A stretch of DNA of 64,000 nt, from positions 1 to 64,000 of the forward strand of contig CAAFYY010000011.1 in NCBI GenBank assembly GCA_900767385.1, written 5' to 3'. Under the pieces are notes generated by a model. It was given only the letters and a program-made list of their open reading frames with translations, ran no database searches and was not told the DNA's origin. Origin of the DNA: Bacteroidales bacterium. GTDB lineage: Bacteria > Bacteroidota > Bacteroidia > Bacteroidales > Paludibacteraceae. Both the position numbers and the translations under genes were made by a program. This document shows, in pieces, positions 27,361-37,174 of this stretch; the stretch's first letter is position 1; the number at the start of each line of letters is the position of its first letter.

Positions 27361-27405
27361 AGACATAGAGAAAAAGAAACAAAACAATAAAAATCTTTAT
27401 ATTCA

Positions 27406-30249
27406 ATGGACAAAAAATTCTCACGCAGGCATATCGGCATCACCGATAAAGACCTCCCAAAGATGTTGGAGACCGTTGGTGTGAAATCTGTTGATGAACT
27501 CATCGACCAGACCATCCCTTCAAACATCCGACTCCAAGAAACTCTCCCTCTTGGCAAAGCCATGACCGAGGCTGAGTACTTCAACCACATTCACGAGTTG
27601 GCTCAAAAGAACATCATCGCCGACAACTACATCGGCATGGGCTTCTATGGTTGCGAAACTCCAGCCGTTATCCTCCGCAACATCTTCGAGAACCCAGTAT
27701 GGTACACCTCATACACTCCATATCAGGCAGAGATCTCACAAGGCCGTCTTGAAGCTTTGTTGAACTACCAGACCATGATCTGCGACATCACAGGCCTGCC
27801 TCTCTCAAACTGCTCACTCCTCGACGAAGGCACAGCAGCTGCTGAGGCTGTTACCATGATGATGGCTCTCCGCAGCCGCGACATGGTGAAAGCTGGCGTC
27901 AACACCCTCTTCGTTGACGAGAACATCTTCCGCACCACCCTCGACGTCATCCGCACCCGCGCTCACTTCCAGGGCATCAACGTCTTGGTTGGCAACTTCG
28001 AGACCTTCGACTTCTCAACACCAATCTTCGGCGCACTCGTTCAATATCCTGCCGGCGACGGTAGCGTCTGCTGCTACAAAGCATTCGCTGAGAAATGTCA
28101 CGAGCACGGCGCATTGGTAACTGCCGACGCCGACCTCCTCGCTCAGACCATCCTCACCCCTGCCGGCCAATGGGGCGCCGACATCGTGATGGGTTCAACC
28201 CAACGCATGGGTATGCCAATGTACTTCGGTGGTCCTTCTGCAGGCTACCTCGCTTGCCGCGACGAGTACAAACGTCAAATCCCAGGCCGTATCATCGGTA
28301 TCTCAAAAGACGCCAACGGCAAGAAAACCTACCGCTTGGCTCTCCAATCACGCGAGCAACACATCAAACGCGAGAAAGCCCTCTCTAACGTCTGCACCGC
28401 TCAGGCTCTCACAGCCGTTATGACTGGCTTCTACGCTGCCTACCACGGCAACGACGGCATCCAAGCCATCGCCCGCGACGTCAACAAGAAAGCAACATAC
28501 ATCGAGAAAGTGCTCGTTGCTATGGGTTGCAAACAGTTGAACAAAGTCTACTTCGACACCCTCCACATCGAACTCCCTGCCGGCGTGAAAGCAGAGGCTC
28601 TCCGCGAGGCTTTGGAGAAAGAGCTCATCAACATCCGCTACTTCGCCGACGGCACCATCGGTATCTCTACCGACGAATGCACCAACTGCGAAGGCGTGAA
28701 GAAAATGCTCGCCGTATTCGGCAAAGTGCTCGGCGTGGCTGTTCCTGAAATCTGCTGCTGCTGCACCGAGAGCACCATCCCAGCTGCTGCCCTCCGTCAG
28801 GACAAGGCTTTGAAACACGAAATCTTCGAGAAATATCACACCGAGACCGAAATGATGCGCTACATCAAATGGCTCGACCGCAAAGATATCTCTCTCACAC
28901 AATCCATGATCTCTCTCGGCTCTTGCACCATGAAACTCAACGCTGCCGTTGAGATGTTGCCATTGAGCTGGGCTGAGTTCCAGAACATCCACCCATACGC
29001 TCCAAAGAGCCAAGTGAAGGGCTACACCGAGATGATTGAGAATATCTCAAAACAACTCATGGTCATCTCTGGCTTCGACGCTTGCTGCCTCCAAGGCCTC
29101 TCTGGTGCTGCCGGTGAATACGCTGGCTTGCTCACCATCCGTCGCTACCAAGAGAACAACGGCAACGCACAACGCAATATCATCCTCATCCCTTCATCAG
29201 CTCACGGCACCAACCCTGCTTCAGCAATGCAAGCCGGCTTGACTCCTGTCATCACCCGCTGCGATGAGAACGGTAACGTCGACGTTGAAGACATCCGCGC
29301 TAAAGCACAAGAGTACAAAGACACCCTCTGCGGCTTGATGATCACCTATCCTTCAACCCACGGTATCTTCGAACCTGCTATCCGCGAAATCTGCGACATC
29401 ATCCACGCCAACGGCGGTCTCGTATTCATGGACGGTGCCAACATGAACGGCCAGATCGGCTTGACCTCTCCTGGCTTCATCGGTGCCGACGTATGCCACT
29501 TGAACCTCCACAAATCATTCGCATCACCTCACGCAGGTGGCGGTCCTGGCGTAGGCCCAATCTGCTGCAACAGCAAACTCGCTGCCTATATCCCAAGCCA
29601 CAGCGAAATCGACCCAGAGTCACCCTTCACCGCCATCTCATCTGCCCCTTACGGCAACGCAGGCTTGCTCCCAATCACCTACGGCTACATCTCAATGATG
29701 GGCGGCGAAGGCTTGGCTGAAGCAACCAAAGCGGCTATCCTCAGCGCCAACTACCTCACCAAGAAACTCGAAAAGAGCTACGGTATCGTCTACACCGGCG
29801 TTACTGGCCGCGTAGGTCACGAGATGATTCTCGACTGCCGCCACTTCAAAGCAGAATACGGTGTAACAGAGGCCGACATCGCAAAACGTATGATGGACTA
29901 CGGCTACCACGCACCAACCCTCTCATTCCCTGTTCACGGCACCTTGATGATTGAGCCAACAGAGAGTGAAAGCCTCGCCGAACTCGATCGCTTCGTAGAA
30001 ATGATGGCCAACATCCGCATGGAAATCGAAGAAATCAAGAGCGGTGCTGCCGACGCCAAAGACAACGTGCTCGTAAACGCTCCACACCCAGAGTATGTGG
30101 TTTGCACCGACAACTGGGAACACGCTTACGGACGTGAGAAAGCTGCTTATCCTCTGGAATGGGTTCGCGAGAACAAATTCTGGGTTAACGTGGCTCGCGT
30201 TGACGACGGTTGGGGCGACCGCAACCTCATCACCGTTACCCAAGACTAA
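27406..30249 (+). CDS. gcvP: Glycine dehydrogenase (decarboxylating), P protein
   Basis: The P protein of the glycine cleavage system decarboxylates glycine on pyridoxal phosphate and passes the aminomethyl group to the lipoyl H protein. At 947 residues it is the fused one-chain form. The PLP lysine is Lys703 in LNLHKSFASPHAGGG, and the glycine-rich GGGPGVGP follows. The N-terminal SRRHIG and CSLLDEGTAAAEA match the family. Codon choice is strikingly uniform (GGC, AAC, TTC, CTC, GCT), as in highly expressed genes. The gcvH and gcvT genes are not adjacent. It has its own promoter and a strong terminator. Confidence 0.97.
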   Translation: MDKKFSRRHIGITDKDLPKMLETVGVKSVDELIDQTIPSNIRLQETLPLGKAMTEAEYFNHIHELAQKNIIADNYIGMGFYGCETPAVILRNIFENPVWYTSYTPYQAEISQGRLEALLNYQTMICDITGLPLSNCSLLDEGTAAAEAVTMMMALRSRDMVKAGVNTLFVDENIFRTTLDVIRTRAHFQGINVLVGNFETFDFSTPIFGALVQYPAGDGSVCCYKAFAEKCHEHGALVTADADLLAQTILTPAGQWGADIVMGSTQRMGMPMYFGGPSAGYLACRDEYKRQIPGRIIGISKDANGKKTYRLALQSREQHIKREKALSNVCTAQALTAVMTGFYAAYHGNDGIQAIARDVNKKATYIEKVLVAMGCKQLNKVYFDTLHIELPAGVKAEALREALEKELINIRYFADGTIGISTDECTNCEGVKKMLAVFGKVLGVAVPEICCCCTESTIPAAALRQDKALKHEIFEKYHTETEMMRYIKWLDRKDISLTQSMISLGSCTMKLNAAVEMLPLSWAEFQNIHPYAPKSQVKGYTEMIENISKQLMVISGFDACCLQGLSGAAGEYAGLLTIRRYQENNGNAQRNIILIPSSAHGTNPASAMQAGLTPVITRCDENGNVDVEDIRAKAQEYKDTLCGLMITYPSTHGIFEPAIREICDIIHANGGLVFMDGANMNGQIGLTSPGFIGADVCHLNLHKSFASPHAGGGPGVGPICCNSKLAAYIPSHSEIDPESPFTAISSAPYGNAGLLPITYGYISMMGGEGLAEATKAAILSANYLTKKLEKSYGIVYTGVTGRVGHEMILDCRHFKAEYGVTEADIAKRMMDYGYHAPTLSFPVHGTLMIEPTESESLAELDRFVEMMANIRMEIEEIKSGAADAKDNVLVNAPHPEYVVCTDNWEHAYGREKAAYPLEWVRENKFWVNVARVDDGWGDRNLITVTQD

Positions 30250-30270
30250 TCGTCGATAACGACATAAACC

Positions 30271-30311
30271 AACCCCCGTACATTTTCATAATGTATGGGG
30301 GTTTTTCTTTT
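30271..30311 (+). terminator. Terminator after gcvP
   Basis: ACCCCCGTACATT pairs with AATGTATGGGGGT (one wobble) around a TTCAT loop, followed by TTTTCTTTT. Confidence 0.9.
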
Positions 30312-30573
30312 CCACAAAGAGAGAAACAGCCGCAACCCTTGGAAACACCCCATCTCAAGCCGTTTTTACACCAACCGACAACAACGAACACCCACCATCA
30401 GAAAGGCAATCACTAAACCTATGAAAATAAACCTATTCGCAAAACACAGAAAGCATACAGCGCTATATATCACCGCTTTACAGAACAAGGAAAACTAAAC
30501 AGCTGAGTGACAACGAATGTAAAAATGTGGAAAACTTTCCCAAGAAACTCTACTTTTTTCAGTTGATATTTCT

Positions 30574-30581
30574 TACCTTTG
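30574..30581 (+). promoter_or_regulatory. Promoter -7 element of nrdDG
   Basis: TACCTTTG fits TAnnTTTG, with a TTTTTTC box about 20 bp upstream (30554-30560). It lies 36 bp before the nrdD ATG at 30617, and the longer open frame upstream runs through this element. Confidence 0.65.
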
Positions 30582-30616
30582 CAACTCGCAACAATAGCAA
30601 CTTAATCCCTCTAAAT

Positions 30617-32827
30617 ATGATACAGACAGTAGTAAAACGCGACGGACGCATCGTCGGATTCAACGACCAGAAAATCGTTGCCGCCATCAGAAAGGCAATG
30701 ATGCACACCGAAGAAGGTGAAGACATGGCCCTGATCCAACAGATTGCCGACCACATCAGCGAACGCGGTAAAGCACAAATGACGGTGGAAGAGATCCAAG
30801 ACGCCGTCGAAATGGAACTCATGAAGAGTAAACGTAAGGACGTAGCCAAAGTATACATCTCTTACCGCAACGCTCGCTCAGTAGCCCGCAAGGCAAAGAC
30901 ACGCGCCATGTTCTTGGAAATCATCAACGTGAAATCCAACGACATCACACGCGAAAATGCCAACATGAACGCCGACACCCCTGCCGGCATGATGATGAAA
31001 TTCTCAAGCGAGAGCACCAAACCTTTCGTTGACGACTATCTCCTGAGCGAACCAGTCAAAGAAGCCGTCAAAAACGGCTATCTCCATATCCACGACAAGG
31101 ACTACTATCCAACCAAGAGCTTGACCTGCGTTCAACACCCTCTCGACAATATCCTGACCAACGGCATGTCTGCCGGTCATGGCGAGAGCCGTCCTGCAAA
31201 ACGTATCGAGACAGCAAGCATGCTTGCCTGCATCAGCCTTGAGACCGCACAGAACGAGATGCACGGCGGACAAGCCATCCCAGCGTTCGACTACTATCTC
31301 GCTCCTTTCGTCCGCAAATCTTTCATCGAAGAAGTCAAACGGATGGAAGAGGTGATGGACGTTGACCTCGAACACCTCTACAACACCCCTATCGACGACT
31401 ATGTCATCAAACCACTCGACGACATGGACGGAGAGGTGCGCATCCTCCAACACTGCATCAACAAGACAGTAAGCCGTGTTCACCAAGCCATGGAGGCCTT
31501 CATCCACAACATGAACACCATCCACTCACGTGGTGGCAACCAGGTTGTATTCTCAAGCATCAACTACGGCACTGACACATCAGCTGAGGGACGTTGTATC
31601 ATCCGCGAAATCTTGAAATGCACCTACGAAGGTGTCGGCAACGGCGAGACAGCCATCTTCCCAATCCAAATCTGGAAGAAAAAACGGGGCTTGAACTATC
31701 TGCCGGAAGACCGCAACTACGACCTCTACAGCCTCGCCTGCAAGGTGACCGCACGCCGCTTCTTCCCTAACTTCATCAACCTCGACGCCACCTACAACCA
31801 AAACGAACTGTGGCGCGAAGACGACCCAAAACGCTATATGTGGGAGACCGCTACCATGGGATGCCGCACACGCGTTTTCGAGAACCGCTTCGGACCTAAG
31901 ACCAGTATCGGACGCGGCAACCTCTCATTCTCTACCATCAACATCGTGGCACTCGCCATCGAATGCATGAACATCGAGGATAAGAACGAGCGCATCAACT
32001 CCTTCTTCGCACGTCTTGACGAACTGCTCGAGATTACCGCACGTCAGCTCGACGAACGATTCAACTTCCAACGCACCGCATTGGTCAAACAGTTCCCATA
32101 TGTGATGAAGTCGCTCTGGATCGACTCCGAGAAACTCGACCCACAAGGCACCATCGAACCAGTCATCAACCAAGGCACACTCGGCATCGGCTTCATCGGC
32201 TTGGCAGAGTGTCTCGTGGCACTCGTCGGCAAACACCACGGTGAGAGCAAAGAGGCTCAAGAGCTCGGTTTGAAGATCGTGACCTATATGCGCGACCGCG
32301 CCAACGAGTTCTCAACACGCTACCAACACAACTATAGTATCCTCGCCACACCAGCAGAGGGTCTCTCCGGCCGCTTCACACGCATCGACAAGAAGCGCTA
32401 CGGCGTCATCCCTGGCGTTACCGACCGCGAATACTACACCAACTCCAACCACGTGCCTGTATACTACCACTGCTCTGCACTCCACAAAGCACAAATCGAG
32501 GCTCCTTACCACGACCTCACACGCGGCGGCCATATCTTCTACGTGGAAATCGACGGCGACGCAACACACAACCCAGAGGCTATCATGAGCGTTGTCGATA
32601 TGATGGATAAATACAACATGGGTTACGGCAGCGTCAACCACACCCGCAACCGCTGCATGGACTGCGGCTACGAGAGCGCTCACGCCATCGACACCTGCCC
32701 AAAATGCAACAGCAGCAACATCGACCGTCTGCAACGCATCACCGGCTACCTCGTTGGTACTACCGACCGCTGGAACCGCGCCAAGCTTGCCGAATTGAAC
32801 GACCGCGTCATCCATAACAAGGAGTAA
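30617..32827 (+). CDS. nrdD: Anaerobic ribonucleoside-triphosphate reductase
   Basis: Class III glycyl-radical reductase making deoxynucleotides without oxygen. The 736-residue protein starts with an ATP-cone regulatory domain (MIQTVVKRDGRIVGFNDQK, about 1-95). The catalytic barrel has LHIHDKDYYPTKSLTCVQHP and SMLACISLETAQNEMHGGQ. Near the C-terminus is a zinc site (CMDCGYESAHAIDTCPKC) and the radical loop RITGYLVGTTDRWN. The start is set at 30617: the 30 codons upstream cover the promoter and look non-coding. The activase nrdG follows after 3 bp. Confidence 0.97.
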   Translation: MIQTVVKRDGRIVGFNDQKIVAAIRKAMMHTEEGEDMALIQQIADHISERGKAQMTVEEIQDAVEMELMKSKRKDVAKVYISYRNARSVARKAKTRAMFLEIINVKSNDITRENANMNADTPAGMMMKFSSESTKPFVDDYLLSEPVKEAVKNGYLHIHDKDYYPTKSLTCVQHPLDNILTNGMSAGHGESRPAKRIETASMLACISLETAQNEMHGGQAIPAFDYYLAPFVRKSFIEEVKRMEEVMDVDLEHLYNTPIDDYVIKPLDDMDGEVRILQHCINKTVSRVHQAMEAFIHNMNTIHSRGGNQVVFSSINYGTDTSAEGRCIIREILKCTYEGVGNGETAIFPIQIWKKKRGLNYLPEDRNYDLYSLACKVTARRFFPNFINLDATYNQNELWREDDPKRYMWETATMGCRTRVFENRFGPKTSIGRGNLSFSTINIVALAIECMNIEDKNERINSFFARLDELLEITARQLDERFNFQRTALVKQFPYVMKSLWIDSEKLDPQGTIEPVINQGTLGIGFIGLAECLVALVGKHHGESKEAQELGLKIVTYMRDRANEFSTRYQHNYSILATPAEGLSGRFTRIDKKRYGVIPGVTDREYYTNSNHVPVYYHCSALHKAQIEAPYHDLTRGGHIFYVEIDGDATHNPEAIMSVVDMMDKYNMGYGSVNHTRNRCMDCGYESAHAIDTCPKCNSSNIDRLQRITGYLVGTTDRWNRAKLAELNDRVIHNKE

Positions 32828-32830
32828 GCA

Positions 32831-33310
32831 ATGACTCTACGCCTCATCGATATCATACACGACACCACCGTTGACGGCCCCGGATTCCGCACCTCTATCT
32901 ATGCAGCAGGATGCAAACACGCCTGCGAGGGATGCCACAACCCACAGTCGTGGGCCTTCGACGCCGGTCGCGACTATACGCTGGATGAGGTGATGAACGA
33001 GATCACTGCCGACCCCTTTGCCCACGTCACCTTCTCCGGTGGCGACCCCTTCTACCAGCAGGAGGCCTTCGCCGAACTGGCCAAACGCATCCGCAAGGAG
33101 ACCAACAAGACGATATGGTGCTACACCGGATTTCATTTCGAGGAACTCACCGCTTCGCCACTGCTCCCGCTGATAGATGTGCTGGTGGATGGCCCTTTCA
33201 TACTCAGCCTTCGCGACACCGACCTCCTGTTCAAAGGAAGCAGCAACCAGCGAATCGTGGATGTGAAAGCCTCTCTGAAGGCGGGCGAAGTCGTTGAGTG
33301 GCAACGATAA
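32831..33310 (+). CDS. nrdG: Anaerobic ribonucleotide reductase activating protein
   Basis: Radical SAM enzyme that installs the glycyl radical on NrdD. The 159-residue protein has the cluster motif with Cys28, Cys32 and Cys35 (CKHACEGCHNPQSW), TVDGPGFRTS before it, and TFSGGDPFYQ after it, as in NrdG. It forms an operon with nrdD and is followed by a clear terminator. Confidence 0.97.
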   Translation: MTLRLIDIIHDTTVDGPGFRTSIYAAGCKHACEGCHNPQSWAFDAGRDYTLDEVMNEITADPFAHVTFSGGDPFYQQEAFAELAKRIRKETNKTIWCYTGFHFEELTASPLLPLIDVLVDGPFILSLRDTDLLFKGSSNQRIVDVKASLKAGEVVEWQR

Positions 33311-33340
33311 GACCGTATCTCACACTTCTATACAACAAGA

Positions 33341-33375
33341 AAGGCTGCAGAAACAAAACCCTGCAGCCTTTTATT
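33341..33375 (+). terminator. Terminator after nrdG
   Basis: AAGGCTGCAG (33341-33350) pairs perfectly with CTGCAGCCTT (33361-33370), followed by TTATT. Confidence 0.85.
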
Positions 33376-33388
33376 GTCAAGAAAAGTG

Positions 33389-33396
33389 TACCTTTG
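33389..33396 (+). promoter_or_regulatory. Promoter -7 element of the rhomboid gene
   Basis: TACCTTTG fits TAnnTTTG and lies 34 bp before the ATG at 33431. The upstream box is not clear. Confidence 0.5.
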
Positions 33397-33430
33397 TGGT
33401 CTCAAAATCGGAAAAGACAAGATATCAGAC

Positions 33431-34345
33431 ATGCAACAGCAAGTTGATTTCAAAGACATACTGAAGAATCAGCTCAAGCAAAAGCTGAAAAGCGACGGAC
33501 TGCTGAAGATCATCTCAGCCAATATCGCCGTTTACCTTGTTGTGAATCTGGTGGTCGGCGTGCTGCGACTCTTCAACATCACGCCGGATGCGGTGAGACC
33601 CTTCGTCGCCATCCCAGCCAGTCTACCGGTCCTGATGCGCCACCCTTGGACCGTGGTCTCCTATATGTGGATGCATTCCGGATTCGTACACCTCATCACC
33701 AATATGCTTTGCCTCTATTGGTTCGGCAAGATACTGTTGCAGACCTACAGCGTCAGGCGACTGCTGTGCCTCTATCTCTTCGGAGGTCTCGTCGGGGCAG
33801 TTTTCTATGTGGCAGCCTACAATATCTTCCCCTACTTTGCCGGCGACCTCCCGACATCGGTGCTGATGGGCGCCTCAGGAGCCATCGTGGCCATCATGGT
33901 GGCAGCCGCCATCGAACAGCAGAAACAAAGGGTACGACTCCTCTTTCTCGGCGATGTGCCACTCATCTATCTGGTGGCAGGCATCATACTCATCAGCATG
34001 CTGAGCATCTCCGGCAAGAACGCCGGAGGCGAGTTCTGCCATATCGGCGGCGCCGTAGCCGGTCTGCTCTACGCCCTCTCCTACAAATACGGATTCGACT
34101 TCCTCAAACCGTTTGCCCGAGAGCGGAAACCCAGAGAGAAACGGCAGAAAAAAGAGGAGGAGACACAGCAACAGACCAAGTATCACTATGCGAAAAGCAC
34201 CCTCGACACCGAGGAGGCTGAAGAGGTCGACGCCGTTACGGAAGAGTACGACATCGACGAGATTCTGGCGAAACTGCGACGCTCCGGTCCCGCCAGTCTG
34301 ACCGATAAGGAAAAAGAGATTGTTTACTCCGCCAGAAGAAAGTGA
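33431..34345 (+). CDS. Rhomboid-family intramembrane serine protease
   Basis: A 304-residue inner-membrane protein with six likely membrane segments. The catalytic pair is visible: Ser149 in MGASGAI and His204 in CHIGGAVAGLLY. HSGFVHLITNMLCLYWFG is the conserved N-terminal rhomboid box. The C-terminal 85 residues are soluble, highly charged (KPREKRQKKEEE) and end with DIDEILAKLRRSGPASLTDKE, a motif also found at the end of other Bacteroidota rhomboids. The stop overlaps the next start by one base (TGATG). Substrates are unknown. Confidence 0.92.
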   Translation: MQQQVDFKDILKNQLKQKLKSDGLLKIISANIAVYLVVNLVVGVLRLFNITPDAVRPFVAIPASLPVLMRHPWTVVSYMWMHSGFVHLITNMLCLYWFGKILLQTYSVRRLLCLYLFGGLVGAVFYVAAYNIFPYFAGDLPTSVLMGASGAIVAIMVAAAIEQQKQRVRLLFLGDVPLIYLVAGIILISMLSISGKNAGGEFCHIGGAVAGLLYALSYKYGFDFLKPFARERKPREKRQKKEEETQQQTKYHYAKSTLDTEEAEEVDAVTEEYDIDEILAKLRRSGPASLTDKEKEIVYSARRK

Positions 34346-35451
34346 TGAAAAAATTTGCCAAGAAGACAGTCTCGACCATCCACTACCTCACCCACAACAC
34401 GCTGGTTCTCATCAACGCCCTGCTCTCGCTTTGCATGGTGCTGGGATGCCTCTCCACGGTCGTGCCCGCTGGTCACCTCTGTATTCTCCCCTATTTCGGA
34501 CTCTTCTTCCCATTCTGGCTGGGCGGCACGATGGCGTTCCTGTGCTACTGGGCACTGAGGCGCAAACGGGTGATTCTGCTCCCGCTGCTGACTATCCTGC
34601 TCTGCTTCGGCAACGTGCGCAACACTTTCTCACTCCCCCTCTTCAGCCGAGAGAAAGCCAACGACAGCAATGTCAGCATCATGACTATGAACACCTTCGG
34701 ACTCCGCTCAAGACAGCAGATGAACAAGGTGCGCGAGTTGGTCTTTGAGCAGGAAGCCGACATTGTCTGCCTCCAAGAGTTCGGCGGCGAAAGCGACAGC
34801 CGAAAACTCAACCGACTGATTGAAGACTACGAAGAGAAGTATCCCTACCACCACATCTGGTACAAGACACAAGGGAAGAATTTCTGGATGGGCAATGCGG
34901 TGTTCTCCAAATACCCTATCGTCAACAAAGCACCAATCGACTACGAATCGCGCTACAACATATCCATCTACAGCGATATCGCTATCGGCAACGACACGAT
35001 ACGACTCATCAACAACCACCTCGAATCGTTCAAGTTCACCCCACGCGAGATAGCACAGTTCAAGGATGCCATCGGCAACCAAAGCGAGGAGCTGAAGAGT
35101 TCAACCATCATGCTGTGGAAAAAGATGAACGATGCCTATCGTCTGCGCGGTCCGCAAGCCGACAGCGTGGCTGCCGTGGTGACGTCGTCGCCTTATCCTG
35201 TGGTGCTCTGCGGCGACTTCAACGACGTGCCACAATCGTATGCCTATCATCGTCTGAAAGGGAAGAAACTGATGGATCTTGGCAACAAGGCAGGATGGGG
35301 CTACCGCCATACCTACTATCGCCACTATATGTTGGTCAACATCGACCACATACTCATCGACAAACATTTCCTGCCAACGAGCTATAAGGTGCTCCACACC
35401 GAACTTTCCGACCACTACCCTGTCGTCGGCTCGTTCAATCTGCGAAAGTAG
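34345..35451 (+). CDS. Membrane-anchored endonuclease/exonuclease/phosphatase family protein
   Basis: A 368-residue protein. Two or three N-terminal membrane segments (about 15-90, including LVLINALLSLCMVLGCLSTVV) precede an EEP domain: MTMNTFGL, VCLQEFGG with the catalytic Glu, HIWY, GDFNDVP, NIDHILID and the final SDHYPVVGSF. The family cleaves phosphodiesters or phosphomonoesters in nucleic acids, lipids or sugars. It is coupled to the rhomboid gene by overlap, so the two likely work at the same membrane. An extra in-frame GTG lies one codon upstream. Confidence 0.88.
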   Translation: MKKFAKKTVSTIHYLTHNTLVLINALLSLCMVLGCLSTVVPAGHLCILPYFGLFFPFWLGGTMAFLCYWALRRKRVILLPLLTILLCFGNVRNTFSLPLFSREKANDSNVSIMTMNTFGLRSRQQMNKVRELVFEQEADIVCLQEFGGESDSRKLNRLIEDYEEKYPYHHIWYKTQGKNFWMGNAVFSKYPIVNKAPIDYESRYNISIYSDIAIGNDTIRLINNHLESFKFTPREIAQFKDAIGNQSEELKSSTIMLWKKMNDAYRLRGPQADSVAAVVTSSPYPVVLCGDFNDVPQSYAYHRLKGKKLMDLGNKAGWGYRHTYYRHYMLVNIDHILIDKHFLPTSYKVLHTELSDHYPVVGSFNLRK

Positions 35452-35550
35452 ATTCTGCGGCGATTATCCGCCATTTTTTCACCTGTTTATCTTGAGAGTT
35501 TCCGCCAGACTGGAACAAGCTGAGAAGAGCGTTGTCCAGCGGGTATAAAA

Positions 35551-35582
35551 GAAAAAAGCCGTCCCTATTGGAACGGCTTTCT
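35551..35582 (-). terminator. Terminator of the initiator tRNA gene
   Basis: On the minus strand AAAGCCGT pairs with ACGGCTTT around TCCAATAGGG, followed by TTTCTTTT. It starts 4 bp after the tRNA 3' end. Confidence 0.85.
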
Positions 35583-35585
35583 GTG

Positions 35586-35658
<73 letters not shown>

Positions 35659-35858
35659 ATGTTTCGTGGTGCAAAAGTAGTAAATTTTTCCATACAAAAG
35701 CCATTGTGGAAGAAAAATTTTATCCGTCGTGGTAAACAGCTTTGTCTCAAAGGTTTGCAAACAGACTATCAGGAAGAAAAAAGTGCCACTCCACTGAAAA
35801 GTCAGAGGAGGGGCACTTCTATTTCGCCATTTTTCCGCCAAAAGACGGGGAAAAATGC

Positions 35859-37160
35859 TTATTTCAAACGGAGGAAACCGATACCGAAACGCTCTACAGC
35901 GGCACGTTCCAAATCCTCACGTACGCTTGGGTCGGCGATACGTATGAGTTCGCGGGCACGTTCTGCCAATGGTTTGCCTTTCAAGAAGGCGATACCGTGT
36001 TCGGTAACGATGTATTGTGCTTGGAAGCGGGTGGTGACAACACCGGCGCCTGGGGCCAAGCGGGAGACGATCTTACTCTGTCCCTTGTTGGTGAGAGATG
36101 GGAGGGCGATGAAACACTTACCGCCTTCACTCAAGCTGGCGCCGTACATGAAGTCGTGCTGACCGCCAACACCGGAGATGATGGTCTCACCGATAGAGTC
36201 GGCACAAATCTGACCAGTGAGGTCTACCTCAATAGCAGAGTTGATGGCCATGGCCTTAGGGTTCTGACGGATGATGAATGGGTCGTTGGTCCAAGCCACG
36301 TCGCGGATAACGAAGTTTGGATTGCCGTCCATATAGTCGTAGAGGTTGCGCGAACCGAGCACAAGGCTACCTACACTCTTGCCAGGAAGGATTTTCTTCA
36401 TGGAGTTGTCGATGATGCCTTTCTCAATCAATGGCAATACGCCGTCGGTGATGGCTTCAGTGTGCAAGCCGAGGTGTTGGTGGTCTTTCAACGCGTTGAT
36501 GACAGCGTTAGGGATACCACCTACGCCGATTTGGAGGGTAGCTCCGTCAGGAATCTCGTTGGCGATATAGTTGCCGATGCGAGTCTCCAACTCAGATGGG
36601 GTTGGGGTTGGCACCTCTACCAATGGTTGGTCGACGCGGCACATGGCAGCAATCTTGGAGACGTGGATTACAGGGTCGCCGAAGGTGCGTGGCATATATT
36701 TGTTGACCTGAGCAATCACGGTCTTTGAGCACTCTGCAGCAGCAAAAGCGATGTCGGCAGAGATACCGAATGAGCAGTAACCGTTCTCATCTGGTTCGCT
36801 GACATTGAGGAAGGTGACGTCAACAGGTACGGTGCCGCTACGGAACAGACCTGGAACCTCACCCAAGAAGCAAGGGATGGTGTCGGCAACACCTTCTTTC
36901 ATGGCTCTGCGCAAGCAGTTAGGAACGAAGATGTTGAGCGCACGGAAAGAGTCAACCAACTCACGTTTTGCATAAGGAGCGTCCTCTTTGCTGATGCCGA
37001 AGCCAGAGATGATTTTGACGTCTCTGAGTTCTGGGGCACGCGCTGTGAGGGCATTGAGCAAACCCTCAGGGATGGAGGTACTACCTTGAACAACGATAGT
37101 GTCGCCTGATTTGACGAGTTTCACCGCCTCTTCAGGCGTTACAAAATGATAATCGGCCAT
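35859..37160 (-). CDS. Acetyl-CoA hydrolase/CoA-transferase family protein (4-hydroxybutyrate/butyryl type)
   Basis: A 433-residue family I CoA-transferase. The catalytic glutamate is Glu235 in GLHTEAITDG; TLQIGVGGIPNAV (about 208-220) and the C-terminal GAGVVTTRFQAQYIVTEHG are further signatures. Members move CoA between acetate and 4-hydroxybutyrate, butyrate, propionate or succinate during amino acid or sugar fermentation. The exact acid is not evident. It lies 14 bp after the aminotransferase gene, so the two are co-transcribed and may serve one fermentation route. Confidence 0.88.
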   Translation of the reverse strand: MADYHFVTPEEAVKLVKSGDTIVVQGSTSIPEGLLNALTARAPELRDVKIISGFGISKEDAPYAKRELVDSFRALNIFVPNCLRRAMKEGVADTIPCFLGEVPGLFRSGTVPVDVTFLNVSEPDENGYCSFGISADIAFAAAECSKTVIAQVNKYMPRTFGDPVIHVSKIAAMCRVDQPLVEVPTPTPSELETRIGNYIANEIPDGATLQIGVGGIPNAVINALKDHQHLGLHTEAITDGVLPLIEKGIIDNSMKKILPGKSVGSLVLGSRNLYDYMDGNPNFVIRDVAWTNDPFIIRQNPKAMAINSAIEVDLTGQICADSIGETIISGVGGQHDFMYGASLSEGGKCFIALPSLTNKGQSKIVSRLAPGAGVVTTRFQAQYIVTEHGIAFLKGKPLAERARELIRIADPSVREDLERAAVERFGIGFLRLK

Positions 37161-37174
37161 AATTCTTTTCTCTA

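Noticed and set aside
27302..27405. Glycine riboswitch upstream of gcvP
   Set aside because: The leader is too short for the usual tandem aptamers and I could not find their conserved core; only a generic stem is supported.
30421..30498. 25-codon frame starting MKINLFAKHRKHT between gcvP and nrdD
   Set aside because: Very short, no promoter element, no recognisable product; likely chance.
35742..36728. 328-codon open frame on the plus strand
   Set aside because: Antisense to the CoA-transferase gene; no domain.
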